From: Glossina fuscipes
Lineage: Eukaryota > Arthropoda > Insecta > Diptera > Glossinidae
DNA length: 64,000 nucleotides
Assembly: GCF_014805625.2 (NCBI RefSeq)
Contig: NW_023998517.1
Coordinates: 2,339,057 to 2,403,056, forward strand
Direction: 5' to 3'
The position numbers and the translations under genes were made by a program. Below are positions 12,828-37,674 of this stretch, piece after piece. The notes beneath the pieces were generated by a model. The model saw nothing but the letters and a program-made list of their open reading frames with translations. It was not told where the DNA came from and did not search any database. Numbering within the stretch: position 1 is the first letter of the stretch; each line of letters begins with the position of its first letter.

Positions 12828-14894
12828 GCTATCAGGTTGTTCTCCATTTTCGCCCATTTCCGGATTTGCTTTCTTTCGTCAATAATATAAAATTATTTAC
12901 GAAGATGAGTGCTCCTTATCGGACAGCCGTCAGGTATTCCTATGCATGTTACACAATAGCATTAATACATACGTATCCATGCGTTGTTATACTGTCCACC
13001 ACCATCGTGCCCGTTGTATGCTAAGTTCGTTCTTCCATTTGTGAAATTAAAAAGTTTACCTTCGTGATTCCATATATTACATGCTTGTGTTTTGATCATC
13101 GTAAAGTTCTGCGCCGATTTAAAAATATCCGTCTGCCCTTCGGCTTTTTCGAACATAATTTTTACAATTATGTATACATACATACACTATATGGTAAATA
13201 ATAAAAGTAAATTTCTTTTTTAATTTTTTATAAAATCAAATAGCATTTTTTTATATATGTATATGTTTGTATATAGTATTTTTGTTTACCTTTTCTCATC
13301 ATTTAGTCATTCTTTCAATATCGTTCATTTATCAATTGCTTTCGCAAAGGCGCGAACCAAGTTTAAAGATCGCCCGTCTTTTAGCAAAGACAAAAATGTG
13401 GGCTACGGGTTATGCACAGTGGGCTGACTTCACGCCAATGCATAACTATGAAGGAACATTTTTATGTGTCGCTTTTTACAATCTGGACATAACGGATCCC
13501 ATACATCCCCCCCATTATCCCATTATCCCCATGCCATACATTTTCCATTTCTTGCGTACATTTGACCGGCCGCTCAGAGAATTTTCCTGGTGCATGTAAA
13601 CGCAGTAATGAGCTAATCGTCATTCTGGGCATAAATAGCGGCAACGAGGGAGTTGCATTTGTGTTCGCTAATCTTGAAGTAGTCGTAACATACGGACCAG
13701 TCATATTGTTCTAAAGACGGGCAATATCATTGAAGAACGAGCGGTCGGGTGACTGTTGCGTGCGTTATATCGGCATTACTTGACTGAGAGCGCTTAGGAA
13801 GCCCAACAGTCCTTTTAAAGGATTTAAGACGTACCTTAGGGTACATGTATAATCTATTTAACTGGAATTGAGATAAGTTATGTAATATATTGAAATTTTT
13901 AACTTCTCTTTCTATATTTGATACGTTTGAAAAATATTACTCGTTGACGTTTTAGGGTTTTATATTCTTAGTAAATGCCACGATTGACCTAATTAATGCG
14001 ATTACGGCAGTAGTCAAGTTTACTTTGCCGCGGAAGACTTACTAAGCCTATGCGGAATTTCATTTTTGTGGACCGAATTGTGTTGCAAGAATATTTTCGT
14101 CTTTACTATCGCTTTGTTAAAGCTCCAAAATGCGAAGAAAGCTAATAAAGTAAATTATTTTCAATAAACCTGAGATTCATTGCCATTTGTTTTCGGAAAA
14201 TCCAAAATCCATAAAAACCTTGATAGAAAATTGATTTAATTGGCTGCATAATAATATCAAAAGTTGAGATTATTAATTTTAATTATTTTCTTAAACACGA
14301 ATTATTCATGACATAAAGCTGCAATGTCTTCATTTAATTCTTCCATATTGAGCGCAAAGCGTTATTTGAAACGCAGGAGCGTTATTTGAAACGATTCGAT
14401 CTATGATAGCCTTTGCAGGTAACACACCTATGCCGTTCATTTCAATACACATATGTCGATGCAAACTCACAGTAGCGACCTTGCATTCAAAACGTTGTGT
14501 GTACAATTTTACACACTGTGTGTATGGCTGTGGGCTGTACATAGTCCACGAATTGATCACGAATTTAAAATGAAATGAGATCAGCCTACTGTCGCCCCAT
14601 AGTTCCCGTAATCAAAAAGAAGGAAGAAGCTTTGCAATGTTGTGGAGTAATTCGGTTTGTCTACATGTGGAAATTACCTTAGACTGAAAACAATGACATA
14701 TTAATGACTTTGACCTTAAACTTCAAAGTCAATAATACTATCGCATTACATAATACCTGAATAGTGCTTACACATATATATGAAGTTATATATTTACATA
14801 TATATATATGTATATATTTGCACTTTGCTTATTCAAACCTAGAGAACCAGTAGTTGATGTTTGTTTAAGAAACGTAATAAACCAAGTTATAGAG

Positions 14895-14926
<32 letters not shown>

Positions 14927-14973
14927 CAAATAATAACGTATGTAAGCATAAATATAAAATTGTTAGTAGTGGC

Positions 14974-15004
<31 letters not shown>
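14895..15004. repeat. (TA)n array and 29-base poly-T
   Basis: (TA)n at 14895-14923 and an uninterrupted T-run at 14976-15004. The latter could be the reverse A-tail of a retroposed sequence, but no body is recognised beside it. Confidence 0.8.
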
Positions 15005-15006
<2 letters not shown>

Positions 15007-15102
15007 GATATATGTGTGAAAGTAAATTTCTTTAAAAGAAATTGGTTTGTTTACATAAACTCACCTACACGTATATACGTATGCATTCATGTATATGTTC
15101 TT

Positions 15103-15122
15103 TACAATATGTACATATTGTA
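15103..15122. repeat. 20-bp perfect palindrome, AT-rich
   Basis: TACAATATGTACATATTGTA equals its own reverse complement. Confidence 0.8.
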
Positions 15123-16194
15123 CATATATTCTTACGTTAGTATTTATCTGCCTACATATGTGCAAGCGTATACGAAACGAATTCGCTCAGTTATTGAAAC
15201 GTGATTTTTTTTAAAACGTGACTCTTTATTGATTTTTTTGTAGCAGTTATTTAAAAAATGCCTCTATCTATGTATATATATATATGTAAGCATGTATGGA
15301 TGATGATATACGAGCGATTATGAAGATGGGATAGTTGAAAGACAAAAGAATGACTAGACAAATCGGAATGAAAAAAAGAAATAGAAGATATACAGGAGAG
15401 AAGAAATGAAAAGTGTTTTCTCTTACATCATTAGTTTAACTGACAAACATTTCTATTTAAATTTTCGGTTAAGGGATCGATAAAGAAAGTATGTATATAG
15501 GTGAATAAATGACGCTGACATGAATAATAAAATACTAAATTTCTTTAATTAAGGAATAATCAAATTAATTAAAATTAATTTTCAATTAAATTAAATTGTT
15601 ATTGCGTGCAACCGACAGAGTACGAAGAAAGACCAAGCCATTATGGTGCAATAATTTTCGACCAATTAACCCATTCGAGAACCAATAAGAAAGCTATCTG
15701 GGTCTTGCAACGAACACCTCATATCCATCGATCCCGTTTTGGTCGATCTAAATCATTCCGTTACGTTTAGAAATCTTCGCTTTGCCCATAGCTTTGTTTA
15801 ATTTTAGTAACTCTTAGATATATGTGTTTGTGGGTGGTTCATGCCTATTTTTAAACCACGTTTGGAAACCGCAAAGACCAAGCATCAACTGGCTTCATAT
15901 CTTATCGAATCTTTTTTGCGCACTAACAGTTTTTGCATTTAGAACAACAAAACGAGTGGTGTCAGTCTATTTTTTTAACTATATGCCTTAAATACTCTCC
16001 TCGTTCACAAGGATAGTTTTTATAACTACATACTTTAACCATACTGTAACCATTGATAATTAATTGTGCATCAAGGAATCGCTTAGAATTATTTTCATTC
16101 TTAGATTTTAAGCGGCTCTAGGAGTGTGTCTCTACGCAGGAAACAAGCGATACATTGAAAGTTTCGTCCTATTTACCGTCCCCGCTACTTGTGG

Positions 16195-16575
16195 TCTACA
16201 AGCATAGTACTTTGTCGAAATAGAAAGAACTTGAGAAAGATTCGTTGTTATACCGGTACCCATAAGCTTTTCTGTCCGTCTGTCCATCCTATGTATGCAA
16301 CAACCTAGAACGGTTTGGGATAAACCAACTTCCGAATCGATAGATAAGTGTTTCTCTCCGTCTGTCCATGTTTTCTTATCCAAATCTCCAGGTCGTGACC
16401 TTGGGGATATATCGATGAAATTTACTTTGGCTCAAGAGCGAAATGCCATTGAAAATGGTTCGGATCGGAGCAATTCTTCCCCTTATCTTGAAAAATCTTT
16501 ATATTCGACGAAATTGTTCAGGGTAGTTGATGTTGGATCGAGGCCGGCTATAATTTTTTTCACTTATTTCGGATT
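16195..16575 (+). mobile_element. Miniature element relic (GTCCGTCTGTCC type)
   Basis: Contains CTGTCCGTCTGTCCATC, CTCCGTCTGTCCATGTTTTC and GAAAATGGTTCGGATCGGAGCA, the last two shared with 29790-30500 and 30955-31060. Confidence 0.5.
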
Positions 16576-19500
16576 TATTTCAATCGTTTAGATATTGCGG
16601 ACAGCATTTGTTGTTGGAATTACATTAATTTCTCAACTCGCTATATAAATCTAAAATGGAAAAAATATATGCATACTTTTAGCTCCCTGTTCTAATTTTT
16701 AACTCTCCGAGTGTCAGATACGAGTTAGGTCATTTATTTCTATTGTAATATTTCAGTTTTTCTTTTCGTATACATCTTGTTCATATTCTCGGAAAGATAG
16801 TTTGCAAGATTCGTCTTAGACCATTCGCAGTCTATTCATCCGCATTAGTTATTGTATTGGTGTATCGGGTCATTTGATTGCAAGTTTGTATTGCTGATCG
16901 ATTTTACGTGATTTTTTCGAATTTTTCCGTATTTATTGCACATTTGCGTTTTTTGCTCTTTTGTTATAACGAATTTATAGATTTTTCACTGCTTTCGTAC
17001 AAGCAGCCATCTGTGCATTCCTCCTCCTCCCGTTCTGCATCCTTTATCAATGTTGTTGTATATGTTGTTGCGTATGCACAAATACATTAACAAGCATTTA
17101 AATGTTTTTCAGATTTATTTTAATATTTGTTAATGCTGCAATAGTGTTTGTATTTGTGCTTATATTTATTTTATTATTAGTATTGTTTTTTTTTTTTTGT
17201 TTTTCGTTTAAAACATATTTTTGTCCTTTTGATTTTTTGGACAACTATTCAACAAATACAAATAATGCAAACATTTATACAAAAAGTATAAATGAAAATT
17301 ACTTAAACGATGCTAATAAAAATTAATGTTTAAAGTTAAAGTTTTACTTTTTTGTTAGGCAAACTAAACTAAAACAAGCATTAAATTTGCTTTTCAGGTT
17401 AAAGTTCAGTCGAGTTTAACCAAATACAAGTTTGTAGTCAATAATTACGTTTCTTTGACTACAAGTCAGTAGAGAGATATTTTTCCACCAAAACTTTTCC
17501 ACAATGGACGGACACTCTTTAACCTATTCGATGCTTTGATGCAAAGTATTTAACTGTAAGTGTTGTGAACATGTAAAAGCATCTTAAAAACATTTAGCTT
17601 GTGGCTTATGTGTGAGTTCCATGAAAAACAATTTAGCGGATAATAATTAGTTGAATTAATGGCTAATATCTCAGATTACGTCTCTGTTTGTTTATGTGAA
17701 ACATTAAGAGAATTGTTGTTGTTCGCTGGCACTTAATCGTGTAGCAGTTTTGTGTTTGTATTATTTGTCTGCATTTTTTTTTTTTTTTTGCTTTTTCATT
17801 TCTCCTAATCGAATAAGGAAAGAATAACAATAATAATTAAGTGGCACAGCATAAAAATTGCTTTAACGATGCTTTAGTATTCGATGAAGCTTATTTAGTA
17901 TGACAGAAGGATAACTGTGAATAACAGCCATTCGATTTGGATTATTGCGTATAACCCACCCGTTCTATTCCCCTTATTGGTCTTAAAGTGCGGTATTTAT
18001 TTAATGTAAATAAGTGTTTACGGGTAAGAGAGCGATTTAGCTGCTGTTTGCTATACTGAGTTTTAATCGCACGTAGACGTAAACGTATCAAGAATGAAAA
18101 ACATTAGCGTGTGCTGTTTAAAAATAACGGCCAACAGCAACTGTTATTTTTAGATAAAAACAAATCCGAAAATATTTAATGCTAACAAGAAATAAAAATC
18201 TTCACAGGTTTACACCGCGACGGCACACATACAAGCAAATAAGAGAAGGTGGTTGATTTTATTTAACACCAACACCAACCGTGCCAGCATTCAGTTTACG
18301 TGTATTGAAATTGTGAAAAAAATGCATCATATGTTTGGCACATTTAGAACGTATGCTAAGTTATTTCCATTTATGGGTAGAAAATTCCCAGCAACTCGTT
18401 TCGCCATATGAAAATAATCATAGCCCAGTGCAGTGCAGATATATGTTTAAAGAACAATTTTCCCATATGTGTAACTATCTGCGTCGATGATATCAGCAGC
18501 CAGGTAAAAACAAACCTGTAACGCTTCAACATTCCATCGTAGACTAAGAAACACATTTTTCACTTTTCGTGTTTTTTTCTTTTTTTTTTCAAAAATTCCC
18601 CGCATAAAATTGGATTTCTTAGAGAAATTTTATCGTGAACACTCAAGCTGCGCACATACATATGCAGGTGTGCTTGTGTGTCTGCACGTACTGTATGCCC
18701 TGTACTATTGGAAAATCCCTTTCGCCGAATGTATGTGTGTTTTTCCTTAGTCGAACTGAACACGTGAAAATAGTCTCTGGTCATTTCCGATTCGGAATTT
18801 TCCTTATTTACATTTATTGATGCAGTTTACCTTTACGAAGGACATGATAGCTTCAGTTTATACATTGCTCTCAAGCTGCTCAGGGCTCATGTAATAGGCC
18901 ATATGTGCACGCGAAACATTTCGGTAAATGCATTTCTATGCTTTCGCAAATAAACAACAAAACAAACCTAACTTGCAATCCACGAATGGACCTTTTTACT
19001 AGACTATGTACGTATGTGTCTATCAAAGTATTGAAATTACGTATGACTTATATGCAAGATGTCATCATGAATAAGAGAATAAGTTTGCGTCATAACTTCT
19101 TCTTATATACGCCGTCAGGACAATGCTTATGTACACACATAATCGCGACATTTATGCACTTACGTAAATTTTAACCATTCGTTAAATTTTAGCTCTGTTT
19201 TTTTTCAATACTCTGTAAAAAATTACCGCCAACCTATTACGTTGCAGGAGTCTAGTCTAGGCATCTTTTTAAATTATAGTAAAAAATATTTTTTTACACC
19301 CTTCCATTTCGTCTCCCAAAATGGGATGCGCTAAAATTATCTTTCGGTTTGTAACTTTTAAGTAAATGTCGTCCAGAGACTAACTTACGTATTGTCGACA
19401 TCGATCAGTATTCGATTCAAAACGATCTTGCTCATGTTTGTCTAATCAATGCACGTATGTTGTACGTTCAACTAATCGCTAGACTTGTGCTTTGCACTAA

Positions 19501-20035
19501 CATCAATTCATTCGTATGTTCGTCGTGTCGTTTCTCTATCTTGCAACCTTCGCTTGTGACCTCGTATCTATTCCTCAGCTCGTTCGATTGAATGTTCCTC
19601 CAGTTCTTTCTAAAGTTGCAGGGTGCTCAAGTTTCATCTTGCATTGAACGCACACAGTTTTGTTATTTGCTTAACATCACAACTATTCTTTTAAGCCGAG
19701 CATGCAACATTTTAATATTTGTTCATGTCATCACATATATATTTAGGATTAGCTTTGTATATCGGTACGACGAACCATTACGACAAAAAAAATTTTGTTG
19801 CCTTTAATGTCCGTTTTCCGAAGAATCACAGCCTACGTTTTGTACGTCCAAGTTGGTTAGAATGTAGGTTGCTGCTTTGTGACATATGATTTTTGTTGTT
19901 ATGCTTGAGTATCACTTTTACGACTTTTGCCAACTGCCCTATATTGTAATGTTTTCTCCCCATCGTTTAGTTTGCTTCCTATCCTTCGTTATTATTTCTT
20001 AGATGTGCTTATGTGTATGTACTTATGTATGTATG

Positions 20036-20066
<31 letters not shown>

Positions 20067-20679
20067 TAATTGTGTTACATAATAATAGTCACAAATTGCT
20101 TTTATTGCTGGTTTTGTTGTAGTTGGCTTTGATTTATGTTCATTTTTAGTCTTGCGCATTATAACGTGTCGTGTTCGTTGTGTTCGTTGCATTTTATAAC
20201 TTGCTTAACCTTTCCAAAGCATTGCCATTATACTAGCTTTAAATGGTGGCTTTACAACATTCAACGCTGAGGAAAGTTTCCGAAATGCGTTAAATATATG
20301 CCTTTTATCGAAAAGGGCCGTGTACAGGGTCGGTTTGAAGACGATTTCGATCAACCGCCTTTGTCGCTCGCCTACAATTATCAAAAAAATGTTCAATCAT
20401 TGATGTGAAACGATTCTGAAGATTCATTTTTCGTACTTCTTCGACATGCTACAATTAAAACCAATGTATAAATGATCGGTAATTTGCTAGGTTTTCAATG
20501 TTCCAATGTTATGGCATGAGAATGTGTTTTGTTACTACTTATAAGCAAGCACTCATTGATTACAAAGATGCATGTTTCTTCTAAACGTTTCCTTTCTCGG
20601 CAAGTTAGTAAATAGTTTCTATGCCTATAGACGTATATGTACAACACGCAAAAGAACTTGAAATAGACTCACCTTTTAT

Positions 20680-21285
20680 TATACCGATCGATTTAAAGGT
20701 ACTTTCTTATCTGATTTAAGCGTCCCTCCCCGTCCATCCATCCCTCTTGATGTCTTGTGTTCAACCCACAGCCAGCAATTTTTGAGATAATAATGAAGTT
20801 TAATATGTCGACATGTTTCGGTTGAAGGACAAAGTCTATTTAAAATGGTTTCGCGGCGAATCATTTTTTCGATGACCTCGCACATTATGTTGTTTTCTTT
20901 AAAAACCGTTATATATGAAAAAATATTGTAATTTTCAAAATTCCTCGACAGAAATTATTAAGTAATAGAATTTCAATATTCTAGGTTGGTGTGAAAAATT
21001 TTTGATTTGATCGGACCCATCCTGTCTACGAAAACTGTCAAGCTTCAAATATTTTTTGGTGAAAGTTCTTTGGTAATAATAATTTGACGTAGAAATTACT
21101 CTTCGGACTACATAGATCTATTTTTTGGGTTCCATTCCCTACGAGGGTTCTAATAAAAAATAATATTGGAATTTTCATGAAAGGTAGGGGCTTGGTGCTT
21201 TATCACGGAAATCAATGAAATGCTGTATGGTATCTAACACCGGCCTTGCCAGGTTATAATGATTTGCCTTGTTTTTTTTTTCCAG
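20680..21285 (+). mobile_element. Miniature element relic
   Basis: Contains TTATACCGATCGATTTA, AAGTTCTTTGGTAATAATAATTTGA, CGGACTACATAGATCTAT, AGGGTTCTAATAAAAAATAA and an end (TATCTAACACCGGCCTTGCC...CCTTGTTTTTT) collinear with 29790-30500. Confidence 0.55.
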
Positions 21286-21699
21286 GCTTTGGGTGTGGCA
21301 TTGTTGTTTTGTTTGTTTGTCCTAAGAGCGCAATGTGGGCGTGTATGTGCAATTCCCAAAAGCCCTGGAGATAGATCGAACTTCTATTACACGCATTGTT
21401 TCAAAACTATTTCCTCAATAAATATAAACAATAAATTGAACACCATCATCTGCTTGAAGTCCGCCGACTTATATTTGCAATTAACTTACAGGGTGCACTT
21501 TCAAAATATTTTTGTGAAACGTGCCACGCTGAAATGTTTCGGACGAAACTGATTCGGGTAACGCTCTATTTTATAAAAGTAGTTATAAGTTTGATTTGTT
21601 ATTGTACTCTACACCACTTCCGAAACAATCATATATTAAGTTTGTGTGGAAGGACTACTCTTCATTACACCGAACCCATTCTAATGCCTTCACAACGAC

Positions 21700-22455
21700 T
21701 AGTAAAAGTTTTTAGAGATCCGACAAAGTATATATGTGCTTGGTCAGCATGAAATTCTGAATCGATTTAAGTATGTCCATCTGAGTAATCTCTATTGTAA
21801 ATATTCTCCTGGCCGCAAAAATTGGTCTATCAAATTTTGTGCAAACATTTGAAATACTCGCACGCGGATTGCCATTGGAGATGGACGAAAAGGGACGAAG
21901 GATTTGCCTACAGAAGCACTGAGTAAACTGAGAATGTCTCTGTTTTTCAAAAGGAATGGAAAATCGACTTTTTTCGACACTACAGGAAGCTACAAAACTT
22001 TGAACATATATTCTATGGGCAATTCTCTAGTACCTGTACAGAAATTTTTTTTTTTTTTTTAATATCTTTATAACGCGCAGAAGCAAACTTCGAAAGCAGT
22101 GACAAGTATACAAGTCCTTGGCCAGTTTCAAACTCGGAATGCACCTAGGCATGTCCATATGTCGGTCTGCTCAACTGCCACAATGGTATCGTCCGCAAAT
22201 TTGCAAAAGAATTCAAAAATGATCCACATTTTCCAAAGGACAACGTCCACATTTATCTTATTCCTAACGTGGAACACATACACCATATAAATTTTAACTT
22301 TTATTCTAAAAATAGAAGAAATCAGACGCATCCGCCCAATATTACAGTATATGAAAATTTCGTCTCTTCCTTTTTTTTAGTCTTTTTTAGAATAACGGTG
22401 ATGGGTATTATAGATTCGGTCACCATCAAATGTAAATTTCTTACTTCTTTACTAT
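21700..22455 (+). mobile_element. Two adjacent relics of the ATTCTTGGCCAGTTTC-type repeat
   Basis: Unit one (21700-22015) has GATCCGACAAAGTATATATG, CGATTTAAGTATGTCC and CTCCTGGCCGCAAAAA. Unit two (22070-22455) has TAACGCGCAGAAGCAAAC, CTTGGCCAGTTTCAAACTCG, GAATGCACCTAGGCATG and the end TTTCTTACTTCTTT. Units of the same two kinds are adjacent again at 33355-34030. Confidence 0.55.
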
Positions 22456-24393
22456 TTATTTATTTATTTTCATTCGTTATATAAAAAAAAAACAAAAAAA
22501 AATTGAGGAAAATATAGAAATAGAATAGAAATTTTGGACGGGATGGAGGATGGGACTTTGTGCAAAATATAAAACTTAAAGCGAGAGTATATTCTAAGTG
22601 ACTTAATGCAACATATGTTAAATGTGGATAAGATTTCTTCAAAAAAGTTATCCTTTATATATCAGCAAAATCGAACTCTTGATATCTTAGGTGAGAGGTT
22701 GTATTAAGGAAGGCCATATAGGGCATTTAAGGAACGGCTTTTGTTTTTTAAGACCAGTTATTCAGGGGACGTACTACATACTTGCGGGCACGGTAGTGTT
22801 CAGAGACGTTTATAGCTAGAGATAGAGGAAGTAGTGTCTGCGAAGGTTCGTCTTGAAATGCAGACCTAAGCATGTATATCGCGATAGTATGCTGTGCGGT
22901 TTGCAGGTATCTTCAAGGCGGGTGGGTGATTTGCTTAATTGGTGGGTAAATGTCTTTTATGTCACATCTATAGAGCACTTGCCCTCTATAACACAGCCTG
23001 TATTACGTCGACTTTCAAAGATTTCGAGAGTTTTGGACACACTTTCGTCGCTGCAGTTGGGTGAACCTTTTGCCGAATGCGATTGAGGGTCTCGTCGCAA
23101 AGCTTGAAAGCTCCTGCCTATACATACAGACAAGTTATACTTAAATTTTGATTTTAATTATGGTCTAATTTTTATTTGGAATGACCTGACCTCACGAAAT
23201 TGTTTTCATTTGTTGTTCCTAAATCTTTAATTGATAATAATTCAGTTAAAAAGTTAGTTAAGTATTTTTTTCTAATTCTTTAACTTAACTGAATTACTGT
23301 TGTAACTAAACTCCTCTGTTCGTGAATTAATAAAGAAATTTTTTTAATTTCGCTCAATTTGTAGAAAAAGGGGAACAAACAGTTCTAGCTTTTCTATCAC
23401 ATGAACGTTTCAAATGAAAACAAATTCATTTCGATTTGTTCTCAATGGTATTGTTTGCCACGTATCCAGCCATTGGGGTGTATAACAATATGTATGTAAA
23501 GTTCGCCTTTTGGATGGAAAAATGTCAAAGGAAGGAAGGAAGGATTTAAACATGATTTTTATGAGAAAAATTTGCATTGATTTTATTAACATATTTTCAT
23601 ATACCTACGAACATAGTTGTCGCCAACATTTATACAGAAATGACTATATAATGGTAAATAAATATTAAGCTATACACATACACATATATAAATGTGTATT
23701 TTAATGGAACATAATACACATCAAAATGACACCAGTAGTCCGAGTCTATGCCTACATATAATATATCGAAATATACATATATATATGCTCGAATATGTGC
23801 ATGAGAGAATAATGTATAGGAATACATGAAATTTTTGCAAAAATTTTACTAAAATCACGTACGGATTATTTTTATCAATGAAAATATGACTTGTTGCTGG
23901 AAAATCCAAACAATTGGAAAATGAAGAATAGATGTAAACTAACTGCGAACGTTGTGTGTTTTAAAAATTTATAGATATGCACTTATTTGTATCTTTATAA
24001 AAAAAAAAAAAAAAAAAAATCAATATAAACTCGAACGTTGAGTACATATATATAAAATAAGTGCAAAAACTTAAAAAGAAAAATCATCTACTCATCTAAA
24101 TGTGTGTTTGTGTGTGTGTGTGTGTGTGTATGCATCTCTATGTACAATGCTAAAGTCAATAAATATTCTTATTTGTGTTGAAAAGTACAAAAAATATCCA
24201 AGTAAGAATTATATATATAAGTCAAGAGTCCTGCATGCATGTATTGCGGTATGAAATGTTGTGTTATGAATAGATGAAATCCTCAGGTCTTGATGGCGGA
24301 ACCGTGTACGAAAATAATAAGAAATTTTTGCATGGACAACAAAACGTCCATAATGAAAACACTGCTGATAAATTAATGATACGAATAAATACA

Positions 24394-24442
24394 TGAATGA
24401 ATGAATGAATAAATGAATGAATGAATGACTGACTGACTGAAT
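24394..24442. repeat. (TGAA)n/(TGAC)n microsatellite
   Basis: Tetranucleotide array (TGAATGAATGAA...) changing to TGAC units. Confidence 0.85.
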
Positions 24443-25058
24443 GCACAATAAGAATAATCTTGTGCGGACATATTTGTCTACCTAAATTTACAATGCAAAA
24501 AAAAAAAAGCCAAAAATTTTGACAAAACCCAACAACAATAATGTCTGGTTGAACACTGTTCCTTGACTAGAGTTTATTTTGTATGCTAACGCAGGTAGTC
24601 AATAAGATCGTGAAAGTAAAATGGATGCTTTGCACTGGCAGAACCAATAGCAAGAAATGCTTCATGCCTCATATATAAATAAAAAAAAAAAAAAGATTTG
24701 CACAATAGCTTTGTATATTAAGAAATTGGAAGAGAGGAAGGAAGGGAAATATATAGAAAGATTTCAAAATTGGAAAAATTTTTGGAATTAGTTTAAAACA
24801 GGTGATCATACAGTAAACATCGCATTTTAATGTTATTTTGAATATATTCGAACGAGAATACATTTTAACTATGACGTATAGGCGGAAAAGTGTACGCAAT
24901 CGCAATGAACATAAACTGGGTGCGTTCTATTTTAACAATTACAAATATGTATCTCTCATGTGTTTATCTTCTATATATCTATCTATCTCTGTGTTTGTTC
25001 TTGTTTATATGTATTTGTTTTGTTTTATTTTTTCGCTATCTTCGATTTGTATCGTTAA

Positions 25059-36231
<11,173 letters not shown>

Positions 36232-36355
36232 CCTTAAATGTTAGGGATAGGCTAGGGATAGCAAAAAAAGACGATAAAAAGGAAAAACACGGACCACCGT
36301 TACAGACATTTTATTTTATTGATAAATTATTGCATTGTTTGACTACCTTAAATAT

Positions 36356-36372
36356 AATAAAATATTAATAAA
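36356..36372 (+). terminator. Candidate sim polyadenylation signals
   Basis: Two AATAAA hexamers lie at 36356-36361 and 36367-36372, about 125-140 bases after the sim stop codon, followed by a genomic A-run. Either could end the transcript; further A/T-rich hexamers occur downstream, so a longer 3' UTR is possible. Confidence 0.5.
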
Positions 36373-36984
36373 AAAAAAAAAAAAAAAAAAAAAGAAAGTA
36401 AAAGCAACTAAACTAAACAAAAATATATGAAAATGAAGAACTGAATGGCTAAGCCATTTTATTTGATGCCGTTTGGATTATTATTAAAAATCTGATTGCG
36501 TTCTCAGACAAATCAATTTCTTTTACACTTAAAAGATCTTTCATTTTACTGTCTGTATATGTGTTTACGATTTGATTTAGGAATGAAAGTTTTTGTATAT
36601 CTTAACAAATTGTTATTTAGTGTAAGAAAGTTGTAACAGTTGTTTACATTTATAATTTGTAAAATTTAACAAACACAAAAAAATTCATTTATCATTATTA
36701 ATATCTGTAAATATGTCTATTTGGATTACCTACATATTATATATATAGAATTATTTATAACGCAAATGCATATTTTAGTGACAGAATTATAACAAAGGAA
36801 ACAATATAAACACTTGTATTTATATAACTATAATTTTTCTATAATAATAAATGAATAAATAAGTAAATTAAGAAAAGGAAAACGAATTGAAATTAAAGTG
36901 ACCTTTTTTTAACTTATTGCATTAATATTGAATATAATCCAACTTAATGTCCAATATAAATGTATAATATAATTCTCATTTAAA

Positions 36985-37042
36985 AGAAATGGCAGCTCAA
37001 TTTCTCTCACTTTAACAGAAATGACAGTTTGATTTCTCTCAC
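36985..37042. repeat. Imperfect tandem duplication, period 32 bp
   Basis: The segments 36985-37010 and 37017-37042 share AGAAATG, CAG and ATTTCTCTCAC blocks at the same spacing. They lie about 0.4 kb upstream of the inferred RpS30 start. Confidence 0.7.
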
Positions 37043-37140
37043 ACTCTAATACTTTATTTACTTTATTCTCACACCCATAATCACAATTTGCCTCACCGAC
37101 GCAACTAATTAAATTTAATGCAATTCCTCCGTTTCTATTG

Positions 37141-37343
37141 TCTATCCAGTTTGTTATATTATTGCATATTTCTCCTCAACGCATAAACATCCCTGTCTAT
37201 GTGATTTGTGACTTGCTTTTATCGTACGATATAAAAGTATTAACAAATCGCTCATTATCATTCTCTATTCGGTTTGTAATATTATTACGTATTTCTGCCC
37301 AACACATAAACTTATATATCGTACGCTATAAACATCCCTGTCA
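37141..37343. repeat. Imperfect tandem duplication, period about 123 bp, in RpS30 upstream DNA
   Basis: Unit 1 (37141-37263) and unit 2 (from 37264) both contain TCTAT-C-GTTTGT-ATATTATT, ATTTCT-C-CAAC, CATAAAC, ATCGTACG and AAACATCCCTGTC, with the order of the last two blocks changed by a small rearrangement. The repeated ATCGTACG palindrome (37220s and 37310s) may be a promoter element; function is not shown. Confidence 0.7.
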
Positions 37344-37388
37344 GTTCATCTGCGAAGAATTGCCATGCTTTCGACATTCGGTAGCCAT

Positions 37389-37423
37389 CTTTCTTTTTTG
37401 GTAAATTCTGACAAAGTGAGAAG
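37389..37423 (+). promoter_or_regulatory. Candidate RpS30 TCT initiator/TOP start and non-coding exon 1
   Basis: The pyrimidine run CATCTTTCTTTTTTGG fits the TCT initiator (YYC+1TTTYY) that fly ribosomal protein genes use in place of a TATA/Inr, with +1 at about 37389. A GTAAAA donor follows GAGAAG at 37424, and a TTTTCCAG acceptor at 37656-37663 precedes AAGCCTACACA-ATG. A short untranslated first exon spliced to the coding exon is therefore likely. Inferred from motif and splice sites only. Confidence 0.5.
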
Positions 37424-37674
37424 GTAAAAATGCAAGTTTTCGTAAATTTTAAGTATACTTTTAACAATATTGGTTTTTTTGCAAACGTGAATTAGAGAAA
37501 TTTTATAAAAATTTATGTATTACAAGAAATTAAAGGATAATGTTGATAAAATTTGCAAGTGCTAAAGTGTGTGTGCAAGTGTGCACGTGTGTATTAGCGT
37601 GAATTTCTAAGAAAGTTAAAAGATGGATATAAACTTTGTTCTTTTTGGGTTTAAATTTTCCAGAAGCCTACACA

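Larger units (their letters stand above)
36373..37388. other. sim-RpS30 intergenic region
   Basis: About 1 kb with no coding potential. It holds AT-rich possible sim 3' UTR and then two imperfect tandem duplications (36985-37042 and 37141-37343) just upstream of the presumed RpS30 start site. Confidence 0.6.

Noticed and set aside
12640..12885. Open frame with a poly-His run
   Set aside because: The His run is the (ATC)n microsatellite read in frame; no conserved sequence around it.
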